Below, one piece after another: positions 1-9,088 of a stretch of DNA of 64,000 nt. The translations under genes were made by a program, and so were the position numbers. The DNA lies in assembly GCA_947624305.1 (NCBI GenBank), contig CANQKC010000003.1, positions 56,401-120,400 on the forward strand, read 5' to 3'. The notes under the pieces were generated by a model, which had not been told where the DNA came from, made no database searches, and saw only the letters and a program-made list of their open reading frames with translations. How positions within the stretch are numbered: position 1 is the stretch's first letter; each line of letters opens with the position of its first letter. The DNA comes from an uncultured Monoglobus sp. GTDB taxonomy: Bacteria > Bacillota > Clostridia > Monoglobales > Monoglobaceae.

Positions 1-234
1 AACCGTACAGTCCCGACAAGAAATTTTACTTTGTCCGATTTCATCGTCATAAAATTTTTAATATGTACTCCAAATATAATAATATGTTTTATTTTTCACA
101 TAATACTGCAAATGAATATCAAATATTATACAACAAAATGCGAATTTTGTCAATAGTAAATTTATTTACTAAACACCTTTATAAATTATATCCGTATGAT
201 ATGATAAAGAAAAAGTGAAAAGCGGTAATATAAT

Positions 235-435
235 ATGAAATATATCAAAAAAATCCGCGATCTGAGGGAGGATAACGATTTAACACAGGCTCAGGTCGCA
301 AAGCTCCTGGGCACGTCCCAGACAATGTATGCCAGATATGAGCGCGGCGCGAATGAGCTGCCCATTCATCACCTGGTCAAGCTGTGCGAAATTTATGACG
401 TGTCCGCCGACTATATCCTGGATATTGAAAAATAA
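235..435 (+). CDS. Small XRE-family helix-turn-helix regulator
   Basis: 66 aa; LREDNDLTQAQVAKLLGTSQTMYARYERGANELPIHHLVKLCEIYDVSADYIL is a classic Cro/CI HTH. Confidence 0.9.
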   Translation: MKYIKKIRDLREDNDLTQAQVAKLLGTSQTMYARYERGANELPIHHLVKLCEIYDVSADYILDIEK

Positions 436-460
436 AAAGCGCCCTCGGCGCTTTTTATGC
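434..460. terminator. Bidirectional intrinsic terminator between XRE gene and typA
   Basis: AAAAAGCGCCctcgGCGCTTTTT stem-loop with A/T tracts. Confidence 0.75.
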
Positions 461-2272
461 TTTTGCGCGCGCTTTGGCGCGCAGCTGATTGTTCAGTATC
501 TTTTTTCGTATTCTGAGATGGTTCGGCGTTACCTCCAAGAGCTCGTCGTCGGCCAGAAACTCGAGGCAGGCCTCAAGGCTCATCTGTATCGGCGGCGTGA
601 GCTTTAAGGCCTCGTCGCTGCCCGACGCGCGGGTGTTGGTTAGCTGTTTTTTCTTGCAGACATTGACGTTTATGTCCTCGGCCTTGGGATTGACGCCCAC
701 GACCATGCCCTCGTAGACCTCGACTCCGGGGCCGATAAACAGAGAGCCGCGGTCCTGAACCTTAAACAGGCCGTATCCCACGGCCTCGCCGGTCTCAAAT
801 GCGACAAGCGAGCCTGTGTGGCGGCTGTGGATCTCGCCCTTATACGGCTGATAGTCATAGAACACCGAGCTCAATATTCCCTCGCCCTTGGTGTCGGTCA
901 AAAACTCGCTTCTGTAACCCAAAAGTCCCCGCGACGGAATGAGATACTCAAGACGCATGCGCGAGCCCTGCGGCGCCATCGACTGCATCTCGCCCTTTCT
1001 GCTGCCTATTTTTTCCATGACCGCGCCCACGCTTTCCTCGGGCACGTCGATCACGAGCTTTTCGATCGGCTCGCATTTTTGGCCGTCGATCTCCTTATAA
1101 AGCACCTTGGGGGTTCCGACCATGAACTCATAGCCCTCGCGGCGCATGGTCTCGATCAGGATAGAGATATGCATCTCGCCTCTGCCCGCCACGCGGAAGC
1201 TGTCGGTGGTCTCGCCGTCGGAGACGCGCAGCGACACGTCCTTCAAAAGCTCGCGGCTGAGCCTGTCTCTTATCTGTCTTGAAGTGACAAACTTGCCGTC
1301 TCTGCCCGCGAACGGGCCGTCGTTTACAGAGAAGGTCATCTCGATCGTCGGCTCGCTTATCTTCACGAACGGCAGCGCCTCAACGCGGTCGGGCGCGCAG
1401 ATCGTGTCGCCTATGGTGATGTCGGGAATACCCGAGAAGCAGATTATGTCGCCCACCTCGGCCTCGTCAACAGCCGTGCGGCCAAGGCCGTCTATTTGAT
1501 AGAGGTTGACCATTTTGGCCTTGTAGGGCTCGTGGTTCTCGTGGTACTCGGCCACCTCAACCTCCTGGTTCTGCGTTATTCTGCCGCGCTCGATGCGGCC
1601 TATGCCTATTCTGCCGACATAGTCGTTATAGTCTATCGAGGACACCAGCATCTGAAGCGGGCCGTTCTCGTCGCCCTCGGGCGCGGGGATATAATTTTTT
1701 ATGGTCTCAAAGAGGACCTTGAGGTCCTTTCCTTCCTCATACTGCGAAAGCGACGCGGTGCCCGCTCTGCCCGAGCAGAACAATATCGGGCTTTCAAGCT
1801 GCTCGTCGTTCGCGTCAAGGTCAATAAGCAGATCGAGGATCTCGTCGGGGATCTCGTCAAGTCTCGCGTCGGGACGGTCTATCTTGTTGACCACAACGAT
1901 GACCCTGTGGTTCATCTCAAGCGCCTTTCCGAGCACAAATCTTGTCTGCGGCATGGGGCCCTCGGCGGCGTCCACCAAAAGGATTACGCCGTTCACCATC
2001 TTGAGTATGCGCTCGACCTCGCCGCTGAAATCGGCGTGTCCGGGCGTGTCGATGATATTCATCTTTATGCCTTCATAGTAAACCGAGGTGTTTTTTGAAA
2101 GGATAGTTATTCCCCTCTCGCGCTCAAGGTCGTTGCTGTCCATGACACGCTCCTCAACCACCTGATTTTCGCGGTACACGCCGCCCTGCTTGAGCATCTC
2201 GTCGACCAGCGTGGTCTTGCCGTGGTCAACGTGGGCGATTATCGCTATGTTTCTTAAATCCTCTCTTATCAT
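455..2272 (-). CDS. typA: Ribosome-associated GTPase TypA/BipA
   Basis: [39 protein letters not shown]-terminal BipA domain; start taken at MIREDLRN (ORF extends to 2281). Confidence 0.95.
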   Translation of the reverse strand: MIREDLRNIAIIAHVDHGKTTLVDEMLKQGGVYRENQVVEERVMDSNDLERERGITILSKNTSVYYEGIKMNIIDTPGHADFSGEVERILKMVNGVILLVDAAEGPMPQTRFVLGKALEMNHRVIVVVNKIDRPDARLDEIPDEILDLLIDLDANDEQLESPILFCSGRAGTASLSQYEEGKDLKVLFETIKNYIPAPEGDENGPLQMLVSSIDYNDYVGRIGIGRIERGRITQNQEVEVAEYHENHEPYKAKMVNLYQIDGLGRTAVDEAEVGDIICFSGIPDITIGDTICAPDRVEALPFVKISEPTIEMTFSVNDGPFAGRDGKFVTSRQIRDRLSRELLKDVSLRVSDGETTDSFRVAGRGEMHISILIETMRREGYEFMVGTPKVLYKEIDGQKCEPIEKLVIDVPEESVGAVMEKIGSRKGEMQSMAPQGSRMRLEYLIPSRGLLGYRSEFLTDTKGEGILSSVFYDYQPYKGEIHSRHTGSLVAFETGEAVGYGLFKVQDRGSLFIGPGVEVYEGMVVGVNPKAEDINVNVCKKKQLTNTRASGSDEALKLTPPIQMSLEACLEFLADDELLEVTPNHLRIRKKILNNQLRAKARAKA

Positions 2273-2446
2273 AAAAACCAAAGTCTCCTTTACGTCAGAG
2301 CCCGCGCGGATACCCGCGGGTTAAAATTTTCCAAAAAGAAGCGCCCGTTTAAAGCGCTTCTGATATTATAGCACATATGAAATTGTCTGTAAATGCCAAA
2401 TATAATCAAAAATCACGCCGCTCGGGCCCCGCGATTGGTCATTTTC

Positions 2447-3301
2447 CTACACAACCCACAGCCCGCCGCGGTCGGGGACCGCCGCCGCGAATTTTTCCTT
2501 TGCCGCCTCCGCGGCTCCGCGGCTGTCAAATATCCCGAATACCGCGCTGCCGCTGCCGCTCATCAGGGCGTATTCCGCGCCGAGGGCCGAAAGCCGCTCC
2601 TTATACTCCGCGATCTCGGGGCAGACGGGGATCGAAACACCCTCAAACACGTTGCCCATGCTTTCAAACATTCCGCGCCTGTCGCCGCGCCTAATCGCGT
2701 CGACCAGTCTGTCAACGTCCATTCCGTCGGGCTTTTTTGAAAAATCGAGGTTTTCATAGGCCCATTTGGTTGATATGCTCTTTTCGGGCTTCGCGATAAC
2801 AAAGCTCATCGCGGGCGGATCGGGAAGCGGGGTCAGTTTCTCGCCTATGCCCTCGGCGAGGGCGCAGCAGTCCATAACGCAGAACGGCACGTCGGCGCCG
2901 AGCCTGAGCCCGATCTCAAGCCTCTTTTCGAGGGAGAGCGGATTTCCCAGAAGCTCGTCAAGCATGTTTATGACTCCGGCGGCGTCCGCGCTTCCGCCCG
3001 CCATTCCCGCGCCCATAGGCACCCGCTTTTCAATAAATATATCGCAGCCGCAGTCCGCGCCCGCGGCGGCGAGCGCGGCCTCGGCGGCCCGATAGGCTAT
3101 GTTCTCGCGGCCACGGGGCATGTCCGCGTCGCTGCCCGCGAGGACGATTTTTCCGTCGCTTCTTAGCGACACCCGGACCTCGTCTCCGAAGTCCACGCGC
3201 ATCATTACCATGCGCACCGTATGGTAGCCGCTTGGCAGCCGATCGAGCACGTCGATCGCCAGATTAATTTTCGCTTTGCAAAGTCTTGTCAATGAATTCA
3301 T
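2447..3301 (-). CDS. ispE: 4-diphosphocytidyl-2-C-methyl-D-erythritol kinase
   Basis: KAKINLAIDVLDRLPSGYH, KRVPMGAGMAGGSADAAGVI (GHMP kinase motif), MSGSGSAVFGIF. Confidence 0.95.
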   Translation of the reverse strand: MNSLTRLCKAKINLAIDVLDRLPSGYHTVRMVMMRVDFGDEVRVSLRSDGKIVLAGSDADMPRGRENIAYRAAEAALAAAGADCGCDIFIEKRVPMGAGMAGGSADAAGVINMLDELLGNPLSLEKRLEIGLRLGADVPFCVMDCCALAEGIGEKLTPLPDPPAMSFVIAKPEKSISTKWAYENLDFSKKPDGMDVDRLVDAIRRGDRRGMFESMGNVFEGVSIPVCPEIAEYKERLSALGAEYALMSGSGSAVFGIFDSRGAAEAAKEKFAAAVPDRGGLWVV

Positions 3302-3471
3302 AATTTTTATTTACGGGTTTACGCGGAGCTGCGTTCCCGACGCTGTCGTTTTTCACGACGAACCAAAGCCAAAAATCTTTTCATAACATTTCTCCCTTAA
3401 AATTGCTGTTACCGTAATTATAACTCAAACGCGCGTTTTCGTCAACAATTTTCGCGAAATATGCGAAGGTT

Positions 3472-4848
3472 TTATTCGTTCAAAAATCTTCGCATTATGT
3501 TCCTCGCTATCGGGGCGGCGGTTCGGCCGCCGGGCGTGCCGTTGTTCTCAAGCAGCACTGCCACGCAGATCCTCGGACTTTCAGCCGGGGCGTAGCCCAC
3601 GAACCACGAATGATCCTCGCCGCTCTCGGTCTCGGCCGTGCCGGTCTTGCCCGCGACGGTGATCCCGTCGATCTGCGCCGTTGTTCCGGTACCTTCCTCA
3701 ACGACCCCGATCATCATATCCTGCACATACGCGGCGCATGCCACGCCCGCGCTCTCATAGAGCACGCTCGGACGCGTCTGGCCTATCACCGTCCCGTTCT
3801 CGGTGGTCACGGTCTCGACCAGATACGGCTTCATCATCCGTCCGCCGTTGGCTATCGCAGCTCCCATCATGGCGACGTGCAAAGGCGTCATAACAAGCCC
3901 GCCCTGACCGATCGACACTAAAGCCGCGTCGAGGTCGGTCATTCTCTTGTACTGAATTTCGCTTTTTGATGTGGGTATGTCAAATTCTATATCCTTGTTC
4001 ACGCCGAATTTTTCCGCCTCGGCTCTGACCCCGTCCGCGCCCATTTCATAGCCCAGACTGCAGAACACATAGTTGCTCGACTCCTCAAACGCGGTTTTTA
4101 TGTCAATGCTGCCGAAGGCCTCGCCTCCGTAATTGCTGACCTCGACGTCGCCCTTTTTGAACACGCCGGGATCGTCGAAGGTCTCGGTCGTCCTGCCGTT
4201 TTCGTAAACCGCGGCGGAGGTCGCTATCTTATAGGTGGAGCCCGGCGGGTAGAGGCCGCGCGTGGCGCGGGCCAGAAACGGCGAGTCGGGGTCCTCCATT
4301 ATTTCCTCCCAATCCTCCTCGATCGAGCTCGGGTCAAAATCCGGAAGGCTGACCATGGCCAAGATCTGGCCTGTCGTGGGCTCGATCGCCACGATCGCGC
4401 CGTGTCTGCCGTCAAGCTGGTCATAGGCGTACTCCTGGAGATAATCGAGGATCGTCAGATGCAGATCGTTGCCCGGGCGAATATCGCCGATAGTCAGGCC
4501 GATGTTCCCCTTGCCGATAAGGTCGCTGTCGCGGGTCATCTCAAGCTGCGTCTTGCCGTAGACCTGAGACGAATAGCCGATAACATGCGAGTACAGCCTG
4601 CCGCGCGGATAGCGGCGGATGCGCGAGCCGTCGCTGCCTATCTCGGTCTCGGCAAGAAGCTCGCCCTCGCTCGAATATATGCTGCCGCGCTTTATCTTCT
4701 GCTCGCTCTCCCACTGGCGGCGGTTGTATGAGTTGGTGTAAACGCTCTGCGCCCTGAACATATTGAACCAGAGCAGATACGAGGCCAACGCCAAAAACAG
4801 CAGCGCGATGACTACCAGAACTCTTATGATGCGCTTATTAACGTTCAT
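3472..4848 (-). CDS. Penicillin-binding protein 2 / FtsI-like D,D-transpeptidase (PbpA type)
   Basis: Signal anchor, TRGLYPPGSTYKIATSAAVYE (SxxK), SSNYVFCSLG (SxN), VAGKTGTAET (KTG). Confidence 0.93.
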   Translation of the reverse strand: MNVNKRIIRVLVVIALLFLALASYLLWFNMFRAQSVYTNSYNRRQWESEQKIKRGSIYSSEGELLAETEIGSDGSRIRRYPRGRLYSHVIGYSSQVYGKTQLEMTRDSDLIGKGNIGLTIGDIRPGNDLHLTILDYLQEYAYDQLDGRHGAIVAIEPTTGQILAMVSLPDFDPSSIEEDWEEIMEDPDSPFLARATRGLYPPGSTYKIATSAAVYENGRTTETFDDPGVFKKGDVEVSNYGGEAFGSIDIKTAFEESSNYVFCSLGYEMGADGVRAEAEKFGVNKDIEFDIPTSKSEIQYKRMTDLDAALVSIGQGGLVMTPLHVAMMGAAIANGGRMMKPYLVETVTTENGTVIGQTRPSVLYESAGVACAAYVQDMMIGVVEEGTGTTAQIDGITVAGKTGTAETESGEDHSWFVGYAPAESPRICVAVLLENNGTPGGRTAAPIARNIMRRFLNE

Positions 4849-6121
4849 CCCGTTCCCCCTTTCGCTCGTTCGCGGCGTTGCCTGATTCTGCCAATTCGGT
4901 CTTTGCCGAGATCGCCTGGATTATGCCCAGCGAGGCGAAGCTTATAACTATCGAGGTTCCGCCGTAGCTTATGAACGGCAGAGTTATTCCGGTCAGCGGT
5001 ATCATCTTGGTGACACCGCCGATTATTATAAAGGTCTGAAGCGCGAACATGACCGTCACGCCGAAGCTCACCGCCTTATCAAACGGGTCCTCGGCCATGA
5101 TAGATATTTTAAAGCAGCGGTACGCGATAAGGAAGAACAGCAGGATCACCGCCACTCCGCCGAAAACGCCCATTTCCTCACAGATCGCGGCGAATATGAA
5201 GTCCGAGTGCACCAGCGGGATATAATACGGCGAGCCGTTCCCGAGTCCGCTGCCGAAATAGCCGCCCGACGCGATCGCGAACAGCGACTGCGAGATCTGA
5301 TAACCCCTGTTTGAGATGTCGGACCACGGGTCGAGCCAGTTGGCTATCCTCACCTGAATATGATAGAGGAATTTCCAGCCGAGAAGGCCGATAACGACAA
5401 GCGCGATTATGTTAAGGACCAGCAGCTTGCGGTCGGGCTCATAGACGTATATCATAAACAGATAGATCGAAAACATGACGAGTATCGTGCCCCAGTCGCG
5501 CTGGAGCACCAGAAATCCCACAAAGATATATGTTATGATGAGCGCCGCCCATTTCGGGGCGACCTTGCCGAAAACGGGCTTTGACCAGCTCCCGCTCGCG
5601 TAGCAGGCGAGGCACATAATAAACAGTATCTTGGTGATCTCGGACGGCTGGAACGATATGGCGGAGCCTATCGAGATCCAGTTGCGCGAGCCGTTCACCG
5701 TGTCGCCCAGAACCAGAGTTATCAGAAACAGCAGCGTTCCGCCGATGAAATACAAATACCAGAGCTTGTTCCAGACCCTGACCTTGTAATAGACAAAATA
5801 CGCGATAAAAAACACCGCGCCGCCCGCCAGTATCCAGACGATCTGCCTGAAGCCGTAGCTCAGATCGATCCGGCACAGCAAAAGAACGCCGATGGAAATC
5901 AGCATAAACACCATCAGCATAATAAACTTGTCCCCCATGCGGCCCAGCACCAGCACTGTGTACATCGTCAAAAACAGCGCGAGCACCGCGGCGCCGGTAT
6001 AGAGAACGTTTAAGTTATAATCCTTGTTCATGAACAGCAGCAAAAACCCCAGCGCGTCAAGCAGAATGAGAAGATACGCGGGCTTGCGGTAGCTCACGGA
6101 CTTAAGGCGTTCTATTCCCAT
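4838..6121 (-). CDS. FtsW/RodA/SpoVE family SEDS protein
   Basis: Multi-TM; NGSRNWISIGSAISFQPSEITKILFI and PLTGITLPFISYGGTSIV motifs; overlaps downstream PBP gene. Confidence 0.93.
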   Translation of the reverse strand: MGIERLKSVSYRKPAYLLILLDALGFLLLFMNKDYNLNVLYTGAAVLALFLTMYTVLVLGRMGDKFIMLMVFMLISIGVLLLCRIDLSYGFRQIVWILAGGAVFFIAYFVYYKVRVWNKLWYLYFIGGTLLFLITLVLGDTVNGSRNWISIGSAISFQPSEITKILFIMCLACYASGSWSKPVFGKVAPKWAALIITYIFVGFLVLQRDWGTILVMFSIYLFMIYVYEPDRKLLVLNIIALVVIGLLGWKFLYHIQVRIANWLDPWSDISNRGYQISQSLFAIASGGYFGSGLGNGSPYYIPLVHSDFIFAAICEEMGVFGGVAVILLFFLIAYRCFKISIMAEDPFDKAVSFGVTVMFALQTFIIIGGVTKMIPLTGITLPFISYGGTSIVISFASLGIIQAISAKTELAESGNAANERKGERDER

Positions 6122-6132
6122 AGTATCACTCC

Positions 6133-6579
6133 TCAGGTTTCAAACACGAAGTTAAGGCCGCCGATCGAGATCACGTCCTCGGGATCTAAGATGACCTCGT
6201 TTAAAATGCGCTTCCCGTTGACCGACGTGCCGTTTCTGCTGCCAAGGTCCTCAAGGTACCATTCGCCCTGTTCGAACCATATTATAAGATGCTTTTGCGA
6301 TACGAACCCCTCGTTTATCACAATGTCGCAGTCGGGGCTCCTGCCGATCACCGCCTCGCCGTAAATGTTGTACCTGCGCTTTAAAGGGCGCGTCGGCTCG
6401 GTGCGCGACTTTGTCGGCCTCAGACTGGCGCAGGCCTCGTCGGCAATGCTGTTGTCCTCAAACCTGCTCATTTTTTTAACGTCAAGATATATCAGCCTGA
6501 TCACGAAAATTATAAACACATAGATTATAACCGTGAAAACATAGCTTAAGATCGTGGATATAAAGCTGTAAACCGTCAT
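6133..6579 (-). CDS. Membrane-anchored FHA-domain protein
   Basis: N-terminal TM; AVIGRSPDCDIVINEGFVSQKHLIIWFEQGEWYLEDLGSRNGTSVNGKRI. Confidence 0.92.
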   Translation of the reverse strand: MTVYSFISTILSYVFTVIIYVFIIFVIRLIYLDVKKMSRFEDNSIADEACASLRPTKSRTEPTRPLKRRYNIYGEAVIGRSPDCDIVINEGFVSQKHLIIWFEQGEWYLEDLGSRNGTSVNGKRILNEVILDPEDVISIGGLNFVFET

Positions 6580-6606
6580 TGCCTTCCTCCTTTGCCGGAA
6601 AGGGCC

Positions 6607-8907
6607 TTAATACTCGTTCCAGTAATCGTCGTCCTCGCGCGAATCCGCGGCGTTCTCGTTGACTATCTTATGCTTCTTCTGCATTATGTATAATATTATC
6701 GCGAAAAGTATTCCCACGCCGAAGCATATCAGATAGAGATACACGATCGGCGGTGTTTCAAACTTCATGGTCGAAAGCGGGTTGTAAAACGCCGTGCTTG
6801 ACTTATATCCGCTCTCGCCCGCGTCAAACCCGGTCGGAGCCACCTGACACATGCGGTCAAAAAGGCGGTACAGGAACTCGGCTGCCGAAGCACGGTCAAA
6901 CCGGTTCTCGGTGCTGCACAGCGCCATGCCGTCGTTTATTATTCCCTCGCGGGCGCCAAGTGCCAGCGCGGGAAGCGACTCCTTGTCCATGTACTGGACG
7001 TCGGGATAGTTGATATAAGGGCTCGCGTACGGTCTGTCGCTGTCGTTTCCCATGTCCGGATAGTAATATCCCTTATAGTCCACAAGCAGCGCGAGGCTTT
7101 TGACAAAGCTGTCCTCAAGCCCCACCGCGGAATTGCCGTTGAACCTGAGCCCGCCCTGATCGGTGTAGAGCTGAATATCCGCCTCATCGATCGAGGCGAC
7201 GTAGACCGCCTGCGGGTCCGACTCGTCAATATCGCTGTAGTCAACTCTGGCGTCAGTGTCAACCGTGAAAAGCATTCCCGCGACGGCTCTCGCGGCGTCA
7301 TAGTTGGTGTACTGATCGTCCGGACGGAAACGCGTTCCCGTGGCCGTGAAGTAATCCTTTGAAACGAGCCGCTTGATATGGCTCTGCTCCTCCTCGCCGA
7401 GGCCGTCAATGTCCGTGATCCTCGGCTCGTTCGTCTTGGTCTTGTAAAGCCCGGCGGAGTTGGTCTTAAACTCTATCGCGCCGTTTATCGCGTCATAAAT
7501 GCCGCCGATATTGAAATCCCTGCCGTCACAGGTGTTGTAAACGCTGTCATACTCGCCGCTCGCGGGAATGGCGAAATTCACCTTGGTCGGCAGCTTCTCT
7601 ATGGCGTTTCCCTGCTCGTCGAAAAATTTGATTATATATCCGCCGCCCATCGCCGCGCCCATCTCGACCGAGAACGCGCCGTGGTTTTCGATTATCAGAT
7701 TGCAGGTCGGCTTGTCCATGATAAGGCTGTGGCTGTTGTCGCCGATCAGCACTCTCATGTTGGATATTCCCATATCGTCGTCCCCCAGGCTCCTGTCAAA
7801 CACGATCTTCGGCGGCGAATTTTCGTCAAGCCCCGTGACAATGAGCTGGACCGGCCGCACAATATCCTTGTTCGGGTGAACACCATGCAAATCGGCCAGT
7901 TCCCACAGCTCGCTGCTTGTGCGCACCGCGGCCCCCGCTGCGTCGCGGACGCTGTCCGCCGTAATCGTGACGGTGTTGCCCTCGGCCTTAAGCTCGGTTT
8001 TTGAGTTCCTGAGGCAGGCAGCCGTGATATAAGCGGCGATCTCGTTGACCGCCGGACCGTTCGGGGAGTTTTCCCCGAGCCCGCTCAATATCTCGCCGAG
8101 ATAATTTTTGTATTCCTCGATCGTGGTATAATCCGCGGTCTTCGCGTAGTCTATCTCAATGTTTGACTTGGTCTCGGTCCCGTCCTCGGCGTCCTCCAAA
8201 AAGCCCATTTTTATTATGCTGTCGTCAAGCGCCGAAACCGTGCCGATCTCCGTCGCGGCGTAGCCGCACGAGGTTCCGGCCTTTTTGAGCTTGGCGTAAT
8301 AAAGCGAGCCATTGTGCATTCCGCTTGCGGACTCGAGATACTCGGGAATGTAATGCACAATATATGTGCCGTCGCCGAATTCCGCGAAATACTGTATCTT
8401 GCAGCTTTCGGGCGAGCGGGTCCACATGGTTCCGCCCGGGTCCTGCTGCGGCGGATGATAGTTTCCGTCGGTATGGTCGATATAATACTCGTCGGCCACG
8501 CTCAGAACCGCGCCCGGGGTCGAGTCAACATCAAAGGTGTTTTTAACGCATCTACGCAGCGTCTCAGGCGTGACAAGCTTGGTGCTTCCGTATATCGGCG
8601 CGTTCGGATTGAGTCTGTCAGTCTTGCTGTATGCCAGAAACTGCCACCATATTATCTCGGACATTTTGTCGCTCCAGTTGTTCGGGTCAAGCGTCAGCTT
8701 GCCGCCGTTATCGCTCTCAAACTCGGTGGTGTAGCACGCGCCGAAGCGGCAGAGATAGCCCGAGAGCGCCGCTTTCTGCTCAAGGCTCATTGTCCCGCCG
8801 ACGCTGTGATATTCCGCGCCCTCATCGGCGCGCGCCGGCACAGACGGCAGAGCAGCCGCAAGGACAAATATTAAAATAATCAGATTGGTGATTTTTCTCG
8901 CAAACAT
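6607..8907 (-). CDS. Secreted/membrane-anchored protein with SLH-like repeats and C-terminal TM
   Basis: Signal peptide; FRPDDQYTNYDAARAVAGMLF and NRFDRASAAEFLYRLFDRM resemble SLH repeats; C-terminal YLYLICFGVGILFAIILYIMQKK. Confidence 0.6.
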   Translation of the reverse strand: MFARKITNLIILIFVLAAALPSVPARADEGAEYHSVGGTMSLEQKAALSGYLCRFGACYTTEFESDNGGKLTLDPNNWSDKMSEIIWWQFLAYSKTDRLNPNAPIYGSTKLVTPETLRRCVKNTFDVDSTPGAVLSVADEYYIDHTDGNYHPPQQDPGGTMWTRSPESCKIQYFAEFGDGTYIVHYIPEYLESASGMHNGSLYYAKLKKAGTSCGYAATEIGTVSALDDSIIKMGFLEDAEDGTETKSNIEIDYAKTADYTTIEEYKNYLGEILSGLGENSPNGPAVNEIAAYITAACLRNSKTELKAEGNTVTITADSVRDAAGAAVRTSSELWELADLHGVHPNKDIVRPVQLIVTGLDENSPPKIVFDRSLGDDDMGISNMRVLIGDNSHSLIMDKPTCNLIIENHGAFSVEMGAAMGGGYIIKFFDEQGNAIEKLPTKVNFAIPASGEYDSVYNTCDGRDFNIGGIYDAINGAIEFKTNSAGLYKTKTNEPRITDIDGLGEEEQSHIKRLVSKDYFTATGTRFRPDDQYTNYDAARAVAGMLFTVDTDARVDYSDIDESDPQAVYVASIDEADIQLYTDQGGLRFNGNSAVGLEDSFVKSLALLVDYKGYYYPDMGNDSDRPYASPYINYPDVQYMDKESLPALALGAREGIINDGMALCSTENRFDRASAAEFLYRLFDRMCQVAPTGFDAGESGYKSSTAFYNPLSTMKFETPPIVYLYLICFGVGILFAIILYIMQKKHKIVNENAADSREDDDYWNEY

Positions 8908-9035
8908 ATTTTTTCCTCTGTTATTGAAATTTGTTACAATATATCATGGTAATTATAGCACAGATCAAAAAATTTTTCAATATCTATTTTAAATATATTA
9001 TGTCGGCCATCCGCCTTCCCTCGGGCAAAAGGCCG

Positions 9036-9068
9036 ACAAAAAAAGGAACCCCGAAGGGTTCCTTCAAA
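9036..9068 (-). terminator. Intrinsic terminator downstream of cohesin-SLH gene
   Basis: aaaaaaAAGGAACCCcgaaGGGTTCCTT hairpin with U-tract on the minus strand. Confidence 0.75.
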
Positions 9069-9088
9069 ATCGAACTGATTTTTACTTC

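Noticed and set aside
1-234. Possible RNA gene or riboswitch at the window start
   Set aside because: AT-rich, no recognisable tRNA/rRNA or riboswitch core; no support.
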